Source: Eretmocerus hayati (lineage: Eukaryota > Arthropoda > Insecta > Hymenoptera > Aphelinidae). From it: 64,000 bases of DNA. Position 1 is the stretch's first letter; each line of letters begins with the position of its first letter. The position numbers and the translations under genes are program-made. The notes beneath the pieces are model-generated. The model was not told the DNA's origin, ran no database searches, and worked only from the letters and a program-made list of their open reading frames with translations. The stretch covers positions 152,277,121-152,341,120 of the forward strand of contig CM056742.1 of NCBI GenBank assembly GCA_029851415.1. The letters are read 5' to 3'. Positions 13,501 to 24,974 of this stretch are shown one piece after another.

Positions 13501-14277
13501 GTATTTTGAGTAAGCGTGTATATGCATGTGACGTGAGCGACTGCGAGACGTCCTTTGCATTCAGTTTGCAAACTGTCGGCGTGATTTCACTTTGCTCCGT
13601 TTTACATAGTATACGTATATTTGTGGACATGTTTACCATGGTTCAGACGAAATGCTGCCGGACATCAAGTATAGTAGTGAATATCTTACGGCATAGTGGC
13701 GGCGCCGATGTCGTTGTCGTAATGTGGACATTGCATATTGGATGTAGCTTCCTCCCTTAAGGGCCTCCGCCATACATAGCTGACCATTCATCTTGTACAT
13801 ATATACTTTGACCACCGACAACAGCAACAGCAGCAAACGGACTGGCATTGGAATTTCATGTCACTTTGGATTCACTTTGGACGCGATGGAATTTGAATAA
13901 ACGACCAAAATACACGCACTAAGAGAATCAGTGATGGTTTTCGTGTCTGAAGTTCTTAGTCAAAAAATTTGGATGTGGGGATCCTACTTCGAGATTATGC
14001 AAATGAATTCCGATTGGAATCTCTTTGTTGAATACGTTTTGACAGGTATTTGTTGATGAAATCGGTGTAATGATTTGTTTTTTGTACAACCTCTGAAACA
14101 GAGTGGGTAATAGGTGACTGAACAATCACAATGGTTAACCTCAGAGTGTCATGAGTTTGAGAATCAACACAAGTCCTTTATCCCAGTAGTAATTCAATAT
14201 CTTGAAAAACAATTTGAGAGGATCTTCATTGATTGAAGCGTTTCAATGTTAGCTTTCAAACGTCTCAAACACGTCTT
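7538..14277. other. Long intergenic stretch, nothing firmly recognised
   Basis: This is about 6.7 kb of AT-rich sequence. It holds a short CGA microsatellite (near 8464-8481), A-rich runs near 8808 and 12930, and a short TTAGGGTTAGGTT motif near 11325 that resembles arthropod telomere-type or promoter-type repeats. The longest open frame (130 codons, 12957-13349 minus) is hydrophobic at its start but has no identifiable family and no convincing splice partners. No RNA gene was identified. Confidence 0.45.
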
Positions 14278-14500
14278 ACTCCAGCCCATCTCGTTCCAGC
14301 TCATTCCGTCCCAGCCCAGTCCAGCCAACCCCGTCTCGGCCCATCCCATCCCCGAACCATTCCCCCATCCCATTCCATCCCAGTTCAGCCCAGTTCGAGC
14401 TTACCGAGCTCATAGAGATATTACTCTATGGCCGAGTCCAGCCCATCTTATTTCCTGTCCCACCACAAGAAGCCGTTCCAGACCGGACCACCCCATCACT
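14278..14500. repeat. CCAGCCCATCC-type minisatellite
   Basis: This is a degenerate array of 5- and 10-base units such as CCCATCCCATTCCATCCC and CCAGCTCATTCCGTCCCAGC, with pyrimidines on the + strand. Strand-reversed, its units (GGGATGGAAT, GGACTGGGCT) resemble the decamers at 540-1925 and the GGAAT core at 56800-57200. The 121-codon frame at 14246 is a product of the repeat. Confidence 0.75.
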
Positions 14501-16291
14501 CTAAGTGACTCAAATGAAAAACGTGGAGTCCTATCAAATTATGGAATCACTATCGATACAGTGTTCACTGAATATTCAGGGCAGCTTGAATCTACTGTTT
14601 ATGTGGCTTAGTTTCCGTGCTTGAAAGAAACTCAATGTAATATGAAACAGACTATGATTCAGACAGCATCATTGCACATTATGAGACAGTGATTCTTCTT
14701 CTGCTGTAAAAGTTTCCTGACAAACAAGGGCATTGTTTGAGATCATGATCAGTGCTCATGCTTCATTTGAATTAGCTATTGGCACGTTTTTCAAATTCCG
14801 CAGTGTCAATGAGCTTGTGCAACTACTATATTCAACACCGTTGTAGATTTCAATGCAAACCATTTGCATGCTAGGCGCACAAATGGTTTCACAATTTTAT
14901 GCCACGCCATAACCAAGTACATACACATTATGGTTTGGAATATACCATATAACCTTCAATTGATCGCGCAATAATTGAATAAAGCCTTATAATAGCTTAC
15001 TCTGACTTTGATTCCCAATAGCTCTTTTCACATTCACAATCGGAGTTAAGTAGGATTCCAAAGGACCCTACCCTCAAAACACTCATCGAACCGCTACTCA
15101 AACAATTCAAAATGAACAATCCTCCCATGAACCAGACAACGCAAACAAATACTTTAAGACGATCCAAAAGCTCATTCAGCCGTCTTCTCAATAGTATTAT
15201 CCTTACGATAGTTGGCCAGTAATACAGCCTAAGTTTATTCAAACCTCACAAGTCCAGAACGTTAATTACGAAAGCAAAATGATTCCCAGTGTATTCACAG
15301 CAAGCATTAGCATATCTACTAACACAGCAACATAATATTAAACGGTCACATCATGCGATAGTCCAATAACATTAATCGCTAAGTCGACGTACCTCATGTT
15401 GTAGCGCATCGATTGGATCATGCATAAGACATGCAAAATGCTCATCACATACACATGCACAAAGTTAGCAAAATGTACAGTAGCGCGGCATAAGCTGCAT
15501 CAGCGATCGGCAAATCATGCATAAATGTGTACGCAGATCTCTATGGCAGATCCTGTCAGAGTATAAAGTGTGCGCACACATTGCCATGAGAAAGGGAAGA
15601 AAACTTACAGTTATGCTCTTTGCAAGCTCCTACGGAATGCCTTTATATGCAAATGTTTGTTAAATCTGGCTTTTATAAATGCCGAAGACGAAGACGGTGA
15701 CTCGATGATCATGACGACGCGCGTCGCGCAGCTTCTGGCGATTCTCTCTTTTGCTTGATAGTGGCATTTATTCCATATGAAAGGTTTACATACATATATA
15801 TGTGCATTATGCATAACCTGGCATTGCAAGAAAGAAATGCTGGTCTGTAGCTTTGGGGCCAGATATGAATGGTGTATTCGATAAAGTAGAGATACCAGGA
15901 TGCATAAAAGTTATACTGAAATGTGTAGGAGAAGACAAAAAGAAAGGGTATAGAGATGACGCGTGGGACTCTTTACCAGGGATGAATTATTAATGCACTG
16001 CGAATGGTTGGATATTGTTTCCGATGTAAGTATCTGTTGAAAGTTCATACATATGAAGTTGGGCAATGAGGTTGTGACGGATGGGCATATATTAGGTTGC
16101 GCTGAAAGGCTGTCAATCATCGTTGGGAGTACTCTGGGGAATAACTGTTGAGAGACACAAGAAGGATGTTTTGATCTGGTTTTGAAAAACATGGTATTTA
16201 TTGGAATTCTTGTTCCGTTGTTTGATTTGGTTTCCTAGATCATATTTCCCAGCTATGTGTATTTGCCAGACATAAAATCTGGACAAATCCA
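14501..16291. other. Intergenic, nothing recognised
   Basis: Only short open frames are present (up to 93 codons) and none has a recognisable domain. This stretch ends at the left tip of the large foldback element. Confidence 0.5.
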
Positions 16292-16979
16292 CACCCCTTG
16301 GCATTTCTTATCTTTGCAAGGTACGAATAAGATCGAAGCTGATCCTTATATGGTTCGATATCTTGCCTTAGATGGTGAAGTGAACAAATCACGAACATAG
16401 AAAATTCGGTGGGAACGGAAAATTTTTTTCAAAATGTTCAAGAAAAATAACATTGTGATACGGTATCGTGTAGCTCATCAAATTTGGAGTCCGAAATGAC
16501 TTGTCCAATTATTTTTTCATTGCTTATATTTCCAGGAAAACTGATGGAAAATTGCTAATTTTGAATTTGCCATTACAATATGGTCGTAGAGGTTATTGTT
16601 GTGGTGTAATGGCACGTGCTCTTGTTATTGTTTTGGTGTTTTAACTATGATCACGAATGTTGTTTTGCAGGTTATCCAGCCACGGCATCCGTTATGGAAA
16701 CTGCGTAAAAACTGTGTATTAGCCATGCGACCAGAATTCTCTAATGTATATCAAAATTTGAACAATCCCGCATCCGAACCTCTTAGAAAATAGTAATGCC
16801 TAACAGATTCCGGTAGTGGTTATCATATTCAGACACTTACTGGCATCGCACAAATGCTGACTACCAAGTTTGGGAGAAGTTAGTACGGTAGACGGGGAAG
16901 AGATTATGGTCACGAGTTGTTAGAACGGTATCTCGTAGCTGGAAAAGTAAGAAAAATCTGAAAAATCGTAGCCTTGACT

Positions 16980-17990
16980 TTGTAGTCAGATTTTAGCTGA
17001 CATAACTTCTGTCATAACTTCTGTCATCAAAATACAAAACCCGAATCTGCTTGGTATCACCAATCCCTTCTAGGTTCACGATAAATTTCACACAAAACCC
17101 ACCCATTTTTTAGAATTTTGATCCCATAGGTAGGGTAGTCAAAGCCCTGATTTTTTCAAACAATTCTATACTCCCCAGTCACGAGGGTACTGATTCAACT
17201 CGTTTTTATAGTCTACCTCTGATGCCATCTTATCTCAAACTTTGTTGTCAAATTCCAGCTGACAGAACTTTTATCATCAAAATGTAGAACTCGAATCTGG
17301 TTCGCATTACCTTTTTCTAGTAAGTTCACGTTCAAAAGTCACACTGAACCAACCCATTTTCTTAGGATTTTGATCTCATACTTTTCTACTCCCCAGTTGC
17401 TGGATATCGGTTCAGTTAGTGTTTATGATTCACTTTTGATGCCCCAAACTTTGTAATCAAATTTTAGTAGACAGAACTTCTAAACTACAAGAGCATAGTT
17501 CGAACCTGATTGGTATCACCAATATCTGCGAGGTTCGTCTTCAAAATTTTTCAAAAACTTGACCACTTTTAAGATCTTTGATCTCTCAACTAGACATTCG
17601 AAGCCACAACTTTTCGTGTATTCATCCACTTCTTTATTATGAGATCTGTTCTAACTCGTGCCTGTCATCTGTTTACCTATGATGCAAACTTTTTTCAAAC
17701 TTCATGTTCAGATTCTGATTGAGAACATGTTCAGAACTAGAAAGCAGTATTACAATCTGCTTCGCATTACCATTCTCTAGTAGATTCACGTTTGTAATTT
17801 TCGAATAAACCCATCCACTTTAAAAGATTTTGATCTCGTGCGGGAGCAGTCGGGGCCACAATTTTTCAGATTTCTTTCATTCCCCCATCTACGAAATAAC
17901 GTTCCAATAACTCGTGCCGATAAATTGTTCTCATCTATGGTAGAAACTTCTCCCAAACTTGGTAGTCCGAATTTGGGCGATCAAGTGTCT
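16980..17990. repeat. Tandem ~240-bp repeat inside the foldback loop
   Basis: About four diverged direct units can be aligned on the motif CGAATCTG..GGTATCACC or TTCGCATTACC, at about 17035, 17285, 17495 and 17745. Each is followed by GGTTCACG, an AACCCACCCATTTT-like block, GATTTTGATCTC and CTCCCCAG. Spacings are about 250, 210 and 250 bases. A unit-like segment also appears inverted near 16790-16920, which ties the array to the element's own arms. Confidence 0.75.
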
Positions 17991-18284
17991 AAAATTGATA
18001 ACCACCACCTGAATTTGTAAGGCACTACTATTTTCCAAGGGGTTCAAATGCCGGATTGTTCAAATTTTGAGCTATATTAGAGAATTTTGACTGCATGACT
18101 ATCACACAGTTTTTTTACGCATTGTTGGATTCTTGTTTTGAGAGGTACAAGAGTACACGCTCGATGCTTCTTGTATCTTTCAACGTTTAGCCGATTGATA
18201 ATCCCACTTGAGCCCAGGTTTCCATTGTGGGTGCCGTAGCTGGATAACCTACAAAACAACATTCGTGATCATAGGTTGAACATC

Positions 18285-19050
18285 ATCGGTTGGCTTTCTC
18301 GGGCCTACGCGCTTAGACCTTCAGACCACGAGGTCTATTGCCTCGGTAATCCACCCCCCCCCCCACTCGCATGCCTCTCAGCTGAAACCAATCCAGCATT
18401 CTTCCATGCTGGGATGTATTTCCGCTGCTCAGCTTGTGAAAAGATGGTGGGCCGTTTCTAGGTGTATTAGCCTGTTTTGGGCGCTTGCACTGTTGAGATT
18501 CGTTCAGCTCGTGCTAGGCCCGGCCTCGCTTTCGACTAGGACGATAGTTGTCCTTTTCCTTATTGCGACGATACGCACTTTACGGGGTGGAGGCGCCCTT
18601 ACTGAGCATCCTGCGTTACAGAGATACGTTCACCACACGTTGCTCACACTAGGCTCGGGCGATATCTGGGTTGGAAAGGCCGTAGTCTCTCACTACTTGA
18701 CAGCAATCACGCCATACGCTCCTGTCCTGTGCTCGGTTTCTCCATACATTGGGATTGCGGCCCGTCATTTTTATCTTACTTAGCACGCTTTTTTCCAGGC
18801 TTATACGTGGTCTTCCCCTGCCCCGTTGCGAGACCGAAACAATAATAAGGGCCTCGACAGAAAGTGCGCGATGCTCTTTTCTCCATTTTTCCCCCCGTGT
18901 ATAAGCATAGGCGCTGTAGTTGCAGTGGCCACCACGGGCGCGCAATAGCGCTACTTCCACGGAGAAAAAACGGGGAAAAAGTGAGCGCCTATGCTTATAC
19001 ACAAGGCAAAAATTGGAAAAAAGAACATCGTGCACTTTCTGTCGAGGCAC
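18285..19050 (-). mobile_element. Nested insertion in the foldback right arm, with LINE-like tail
   Basis: Comparison of the two arms shows that the right arm continues smoothly up to about 18280 and resumes at about 19051. The ~765 bases between are therefore an insertion. Read on the minus strand, 18700-18822 encodes GRGRPRISLEK, then WRNRAQDRSVWRDCC. This resembles the W..xAQDRxxWRxxV motif at the end of non-LTR retrotransposon reverse transcriptases. The segment also carries an 11-base C run near 18354 and a ~65-base-arm hairpin. LINE origin is likely for the coding scrap; the rest is unassigned. Confidence 0.55.
18851..19048. repeat. Inverted repeat with ~65-bp arms
   Basis: GCCTCGACAGAAAGTGC at 18851 is mirrored by GCACTTTCTGTCGAGGC ending at 19048. 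The pairing continues through the GATGCTCTTTT block and TATAAGCATAGGCGC. The unpaired centre (CCACCACGGGCGCGCAATAGC) is GC-rich. It lies at the edge of the nested insertion and accounts for the mirrored open frames on both strands here. Confidence 0.85.
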
Positions 19051-19408
19051 TAAGAGCACTTTGCATTACACCAAAACAATAACATTACCTAACACGTGGT
19101 GCGACTAACCTCTACGACAATTGAAGTGACAAATTTAAAATTAGCAATTTTCACCAGTTTTATTGAAAAATTGAACAATCAAACAATTATCGGACAAGTC
19201 ATTTCAGACTCCAAATTTGATGAGCTACAAGATGCCGCACCGCAATATTATTTTTCTTGAACATTTTGAAAAAAACTTTCCCGTTCCCATCGAATTTTCT
19301 ATTTTCTCGATTTGTTTACTTCACCATCCAAAGCAAAAGGTCGAATCATGTAAGAATCAACTTCGATTCAATTTGTACCTTGCGAAGATAAGAAATGCCA
19401 AGGGGTGT

Positions 19409-19990
19409 TGACCTTAGATTGGTCATACGATATAGAAAGTTTTTCGTCCCTGGGCTGTCATCTCAATCCAGATCAGACCATCTGAGATGTTTTAATAATC
19501 ATAAGCTCATCCTCATCGCCTAAAAATTCGAATCTAGTCTCAAAACTGATCATCACGGTAATATGAGTTCCAAAAAAGAAGCCTAAAAATGTTGGCTAAT
19601 TTTATAAAATTCTTGAATTAATGGGTTATGAGTTTATGATCTGAACTGTCGCGATCTCAGACCGACACAGAAAATAGTATCGAGCAAGAGTTTGTCACAT
19701 TCATATTTGAATAGGTGCGCCGAGCAATTTGCTGATCTCACATTTTAATATTATAGTCATACATCACAAATTCACGGTTTTATTATATACTTCCTACGAC
19801 AAAGCGACCGTCAGGACGACACAAAAATTTGCTTTCAAGATACATTCGAGCAGTTAATCGATTGAGTTTCGGTTCTCGATCAAATTGTGTTCGGTGATAA
19901 TTTGAGGGATCTAAAATACCTCAGTATCTCAGGATTTATCTTGTTGCCGTATTACAAAATACAAGAGACGAACATATCGACCACTAAGCT
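19409..19990 (+). promoter_or_regulatory. Putative 5' region of the protease gene
   Basis: These 580 bases lie between the foldback element and the protease start codon. A TATATA-like stretch occurs near 19785. The transcription start and 5' UTR length cannot be read from sequence alone. The start-codon context AAGCTATGAAG is acceptable. No other feature is visible here. Confidence 0.3.
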
Positions 19991-22900
19991 ATGAAGTTTT
20001 TCACCATAGTCTCACTCCTATCAATTGGTTGGAGTATCAATTCTGCAGAAGGTATTGCGAATATTTTTCAGAATATATGATTAATTTGAACCATAATGCA
20101 ATTCATTCCAATAATCACGTCTATTTTCGATGAAATAAATTTCGTTATTCAACTTTCATACTCGAGTGGATAAGTGAAAATCATTTCGTATCCTTATTGG
20201 CGTTCTGAAGCTTTATCCTTTTAATTTCGAACTCGGTTAAAGTGGAAAAATCTAGTTTCCAAGGGAATGGTACAAATTTCTCTCATACATTAGTGATATT
20301 CATTAAGTGGCTCATGAATTACTTCCAAAAAGTCCTGTGAGTTACCTCTTGCAAATCGCAGCTAGTTATCTAATGTGAGTGATTCCACGAGAAAACGATG
20401 TACCGAAAAATTGTTGGTCTCGCAAACTTTTTCAATCCTATAGGTCAAAATATGAGCATCTGCTACCCTAAAAAAAATTGGAGAGATTTATTTCGAACCC
20501 TGGCGTATTAATCATAGTTATGTTTTCGATTTTTTTTGCAGAAGTTTCGTAATTTTTTTCACTAAAATCGTTATAGTTCAAAACAACGTTACATAGAGGG
20601 CCCCGACGAGTGTATCTGAGAGGTGAATACGAAATCCATCGAAAACCGTTTCAAAACTACGGGTTCCATCCTATCCCAGTTATACATGGCCGATTCCGTG
20701 GAAGTTACTTTCCCGTTTCTTTTCATAAAGCTGTATTTTGTGATTTTTCAAAAATATATTTTTTCATGTAAAAAATTGTGTTTTTCACGGAAGAAATTTT
20801 TTCAATCTGCTCCTTTGAGTTTGAAGGTGTTTTTTGCGTAAGTTTTGAATTTTGATGACAGAAACCCTCAATTTTCTGCGCACGCGCAGGAATTCGGGAC
20901 TCCGAAAGTTTTCAAAAAGCTGAGAAAATTTCATTGAAAATGACAACATACCGAGTTCAATTTCATCAAGTAGAACCGGGGTCACAGCGTATGAATAATT
21001 GAGGGTAGATTAAGCAAAAACATGAAGGCATCCAGGCAACCGCCGAAGCGAATACGGAAACCTCGCATCAACCTGCTTCTTTTACTAGCTATTAAAGGTC
21101 ATTGAAACTTTGGTTCAAATGAACGAAATTCAATTCAACAAGAAGTCAATCTGAAAGAAATCTCCCCAGCTTTTCGAAGAAAGTGGTTTCGAAATCCCCA
21201 ATTTCTGTGCATGGGCAAAAAGTGAGTCTTTTTATCATTAAAATTCGAAACTTACCAAAAAAAAACACCTTCAAACTCAACGAAGCAGATTGAAAAAATC
21301 CTTTTCGTAATGAACACAACTAATTACATGAGAGAATGTGTTTTTGAAAAATCACAAAATGAAGCTTTCTAAGAAAACAATGGGGAAGTAATTTTCATGT
21401 AATCGACCATATATAACCGAGATAGGATGAATACCGTAGTTTTGAAACGATTTTCTTTAGGTTTTTTCCTTATTCACCTTCCAAATGCGCTGAACCGCAT
21501 CCCTCTGTATTAGTTGCTTTTGAATTATAACGTCTTTAGTGAAAAGAGTTACGAAAATTTTGCAAGAAAAAAATTCAAAACATAATTTCGATTAGTGCGC
21601 CAGGGTCCGAAGAAAGGACCCCGCCATAAATGATAGGATTTTGGCTTTCAGCAAATTTGACCGAATCGGCAATCAATCGATAGAGCTCGACGTGCTGAGC
21701 AAAAGACTCCATAGCCGCTAAACCCGAAAAATTCTCGTTTTCGTGTGATTTGGTTGCAAAGTCGCCGATTTTACCGAGCCAAAATAGGGTTATGGCATCA
21801 ATCGAACAATAACATACGTTCGAATTCGTTCGGCTCGCTTGGTATTTGCCAGCTAAATACCTCTGATGAAGCAAGAATCTTTGCATTACACGCGATTTGA
21901 TAATTCTCTCAAAAGAATCTTTCACTGCCGCCATTCTCGCGGGATATTTTCAAAGTCCGCACAAAATGTCTAACTCTAGAAATCATCAGAGGTGTATTTA
22001 CACTCTTGACCAGTAGTGTACATTCGAGAATATATCTATCGAAAATCAGAATGCAATATCTCTTGGTTATCAAACGACGATTACATCTTCTGTCAGATCG
22101 CACCTATTTTGAGAAAAAAGAATTCGATGCTTCACATGGTTTCAACAGAGTACTTAATTGACTTCTCATTTCTGATATCATGTCGCTGAAACGAATATAT
22201 TTTCGAAAATTAATAGGCGTCTACTCAAATAGCCGTACAAGTCTCAATCTGCGATTCTGGAAAAAAATTAAAACGATCTTCGCAACCTTTACCGATATAG
22301 AATTGGGCCTGCTTCGATTTTCGTATGTTCGAGCCGAGTGCGATACGACGCGGAATTCAATCACCACCCAAAATTCGAAACGAATATCTCTCTGAAATCC
22401 CATAAGATATTTTCAAATGTCTGTAGGCCCACCCTCCCGCCCCCGCACACTAGAAAGGTGAAAATCTCGTTACCTCCAAACGATAAACAGTTCGGAAAAA
22501 AAGATTCAATGATTTTGTTTCAAAGTTGTACTGAGAGCTTGGATGTATTTTCCAATCGTCCAGCGGAAACGCTCTTCTCAACGCACCCTTGCATGAGGTG
22601 TGAGCTCTACATATTGTATATATGTATCTCGTTGATGATGAAACTCGTCATCCGCATTTGCCTTGATAATATACTATGTCCCACAGACCGTTTGAAATAT
22701 CAAAATCTTTCGAAGCGTTTCGATTGTGCGGACTTTGAAAATATCCCGCGAGAATGGTGGCAGTGAAAGATTCTTTTGAGAGGATTATCAAACCGCGTGT
22801 AATGCAAAGATTCTTGCTTCATCAGAGGTATTTAGCTGGCAAATACCAAGCAAGCCGAACGAATTCGAACGTATGTTATTGTTCGATTGATGCCATAACC

Positions 22901-24286
22901 CTATTTTGGCTCGGTAAAATCGGCGACTTTGCAAACAAATCACTCGAAAACGAGAATTTTTCGGGTTTAGCGGCTATGGAGTCTTTTGCTCAGCACGTCG
23001 AGCTCTATCGATTGATTGCCGATTCGGTCAAATTCGCTGAAAGCCAAAATCCTATCATTTATGGCGGGGTCCTTTTTCCAATATTATTAATGGTGGCAGA
23101 TGTTCATATTCTGCTTCAGGGGCGATTAATATCATGACGTTTCCCGCTCGTCAAAAAGTTTATGATTCATTCCAACTTTTATGAGGGATATACATATCGC
23201 AATTGGAACAGTTTGATCGTCATATAAAATTTTTTTGTAGTTCCAAAAACCCTTCCGCTCGATAAAGAATTGCAAGGAATGTTAATTCGAACAATCTGGT
23301 AGTTCAAAGCCCGTCAATATTTTTGAATACCACCAGCTAGGGTAATAATCGGTAATTCTATCGACATTTTTTCAGAATCAGATACGAAGTATGATCGTCG
23401 AAAGAGGATCACTGGCGGAATCAAAACGGACATCGCATCTTTTCCATACTTCGCAGCTATTGAGATCACAAATTCAGTCTCTGGTGGAGGATCAATCATC
23501 TCTTCAAATTTTGTTGTGACAGCGGCTCACGTATTTGACCGATTCATATTCTCACCCAGGAAAAACAATTCCATTGAGTCTTATCATGCCGCCAACACGG
23601 TCAAGCCATTCCTCGCTGGTAGTTCCTCTGGAATGTACACTAAGGCTAACTCTACTGAATCTGGCAAGACCTATTTCATCATCGTATACGGCTCTATTGA
23701 AGTGAAAATTTACCTTCATGACGATTACCCACGGCTTCGAGTTGGATCAGATTTGGCATACAGAGGAGGAACTTTACACAAAATAGATATCGTTAGATAC
23801 CATCCCGGTTACGTCCAGAATGATGGTAAAGGTGGTTGCATCAACGACATTGCATTGATACGTGTCGTTAAATCTTTTAAGTTTGATAAATCTTGCCAAC
23901 CTATTCCACTATTCGATGAAAGTGTGAGAGTTAGACCAAATAGCCAAGCGACCGTCGTGGGTTTGGGCGTAACTGATGGTGATTTCTATCCTGATCATTT
24001 GTTGAGCACGACAATATGGATAACCAATAAAACCGAATGTGAGATAGTTTACGCCAATAAGGAGCAGATACCTCTGCCAAACTCGGCATTTTGTGCAGAT
24101 GGTAGAAATACCACAGCAGATACATGCAGCGGAGATTCGGGTGGTCCTCTAGTAATCATGGAACGCTTAGCAGGAATCACATCTTTCGCCATGTTGGCCT
24201 CATGCGGAAAACCTTATGTCCCCGGGGTGTACACAGAAGTATCTCTATTCCGTCCATGGCTCGAGCAATATGTAACATTACCTTAG
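19991..24286 (+). CDS. Secreted trypsin-like serine protease (S1 family), two exons
   Basis: Exon 1 (19991-20051) encodes a signal peptide, MKFFTIVSLLSIGWS and on to NSAE. It ends in a GT donor within a codon (phase 1). Exon 2 (23376-24286) starts after TTTTTTCAG and keeps the frame, giving 323 residues. A basic site KR precedes the mature N-terminus ITGG (residue 32). The triad is complete: His72 in TAAHV, Asp178 in NDIAL, Ser275 in GDSGG. Asp269, six residues before the serine, predicts cleavage after Lys/Arg. Oddities: the usual Cys pair of the histidine loop is absent on both sides (GGGSII and TAAHV), and the His-Asp spacing is 106 residues instead of about 45 in trypsin. An unrecognised extra intron within 23540-23720 could explain part of that. 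The intron (3.3 kb) is filled with foldback sequence. The substrate is unknown; digestion, immunity and venom are all possible. Confidence 0.85.
20495..21608. mobile_element. 1.1-kb foldback element, copy 1 (in protease intron)
   Basis: The element is bounded by GAACCCTGGCG on the left and CGCCAGGGTCC on the right, with inverted arms of several hundred bases. Matching landmarks in opposite orientation include GTTTGAAGGTGTTTTTT, AAATTTTTTCAATCTGC, TGATTTTTCAAAAA and GATAGGATGA. The same element occurs at 55042-56127. Neither copy has a transposase frame. It sits inside the single intron of the protease gene and directly abuts the left arm of the inverted duplication that follows. Confidence 0.8.
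21609..21965 (-). repeat. Inverted duplication, left arm (open frame of ~100 codons)
   Basis: This arm is an almost exact inverted copy of 22726-23081. Read on the minus strand it holds an open frame (starting 21934) encoding DSFERIIKSRVMQRF and ending near NPIIYGGVL. In the shared part the translation differs from the other arm at only about four residues (A/V, S/P, T/N, H/L). I do not recognise the protein. The frame has no stop in either arm. This may reflect a recent duplication rather than selection, so it is listed as a repeat and not as a gene. Confidence 0.8.
22726..23081 (+). repeat. Inverted duplication, right arm (open frame of ~100 codons)
   Basis: This is the right arm of the ~355-bp inverted repeat. 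Its open frame on the plus strand (from 22754) reads DSFERIIKPRVMQRF through FAESQNPIIYGGVL, then continues into unrelated residues once the repeat ends near 23081. About 760 bases separate the arms. Because it lies in the protease intron in sense orientation, the pre-mRNA would contain both arms and could fold into a long duplex. Confidence 0.8.
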
Positions 24287-24974
24287 AAACGAAAAACTGT
24301 ATTGATAACGAAAAATGATCAAATTATTAGCAATCACTTTAGTCCGTATTCATAGTCGCGTTTAGCCTGATGGGATATTCTAAGCCAATGTCAGATACCC
24401 ATTTGAAATATATTTGGAGGATGAAGATTCGATATCCATGGATGTACGAGATGAAGTTCATTAGTCTCTCTTGCCATCTTCCACACTCTATCAAGTATGT
24501 ACATGTTCATTTTTCAATTCATTCTATAGAATAAATGCCAAGAGGCTATACTTCCCATGCCATTTTTTTTGAGATATCTGTTAAAATATTTTGGAGTTTG
24601 AAATACATTGGAAATTGAGGTAAAGACCAAAGCTACGATGAGAAAAATAATAATTTGGGATACTTCGAAGAACATTTAGTTTAACTTCTAGCTCTTTCAA
24701 CTTATTCGAAAGAACTTTTGACCTCAAGTTCGGATGGGATGATGGGAACTTAAATGACTCACACTTTGGTAAAATTTGACTCACAGCATGCGAAATCGCA
24801 GCAGTATTGCATTGCGCTCGATGCTCGGCTCGATGATTGAGCCAACACTGACTCTATATGTTACATCGAGTGGAGGGAATTTCCATATGTCAGGATATAG
24901 TTTTGGGAGAATTCAGGTCTCGATTATTGCAGGAAGTGGAAGGTTTGTGTTGCTAATTCAGCCCGAATTCACCA
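24287..24974. other. Protease 3' region and intergenic DNA
   Basis: An AATAAA at 24530, about 240 bases after the stop codon, is a plausible poly(A) signal for the protease gene. The remaining sequence has no recognised feature. Confidence 0.4.

Larger units (their letters stand above)
16292..19408. mobile_element. Large foldback transposon with tandem-repeat loop
   Basis: The left tip CACCCCTTGGCATTTCTTA is repeated inverted at the right tip (TAAGAAATGCCAAGGGGTG). The inverted arms can be followed far inward. The left arm runs about 16292-16930. The right arm runs about 17890-19408 but is split by an insertion at about 18285-19050. The segment between the arms (about 16930-17890) is a tandem array of roughly 210-250-base units. 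There is no transposase frame. This architecture (very long inverted arms made partly of subrepeats) is that of foldback elements such as FB or Galileo. Assignment to any named superfamily is inference. No clean target duplication was seen. Confidence 0.8.

Noticed and set aside
18406..18783. 125-codon plus-strand frame with hydrophobic stretches
   Set aside because: It overlaps the LINE-like tail on the other strand and the nested insertion. It has no domain of its own.
22338..22766. 142-codon plus-strand frame in the protease intron
   Set aside because: It crosses from unique spacer into the inverted repeat and contains no recognisable motif.
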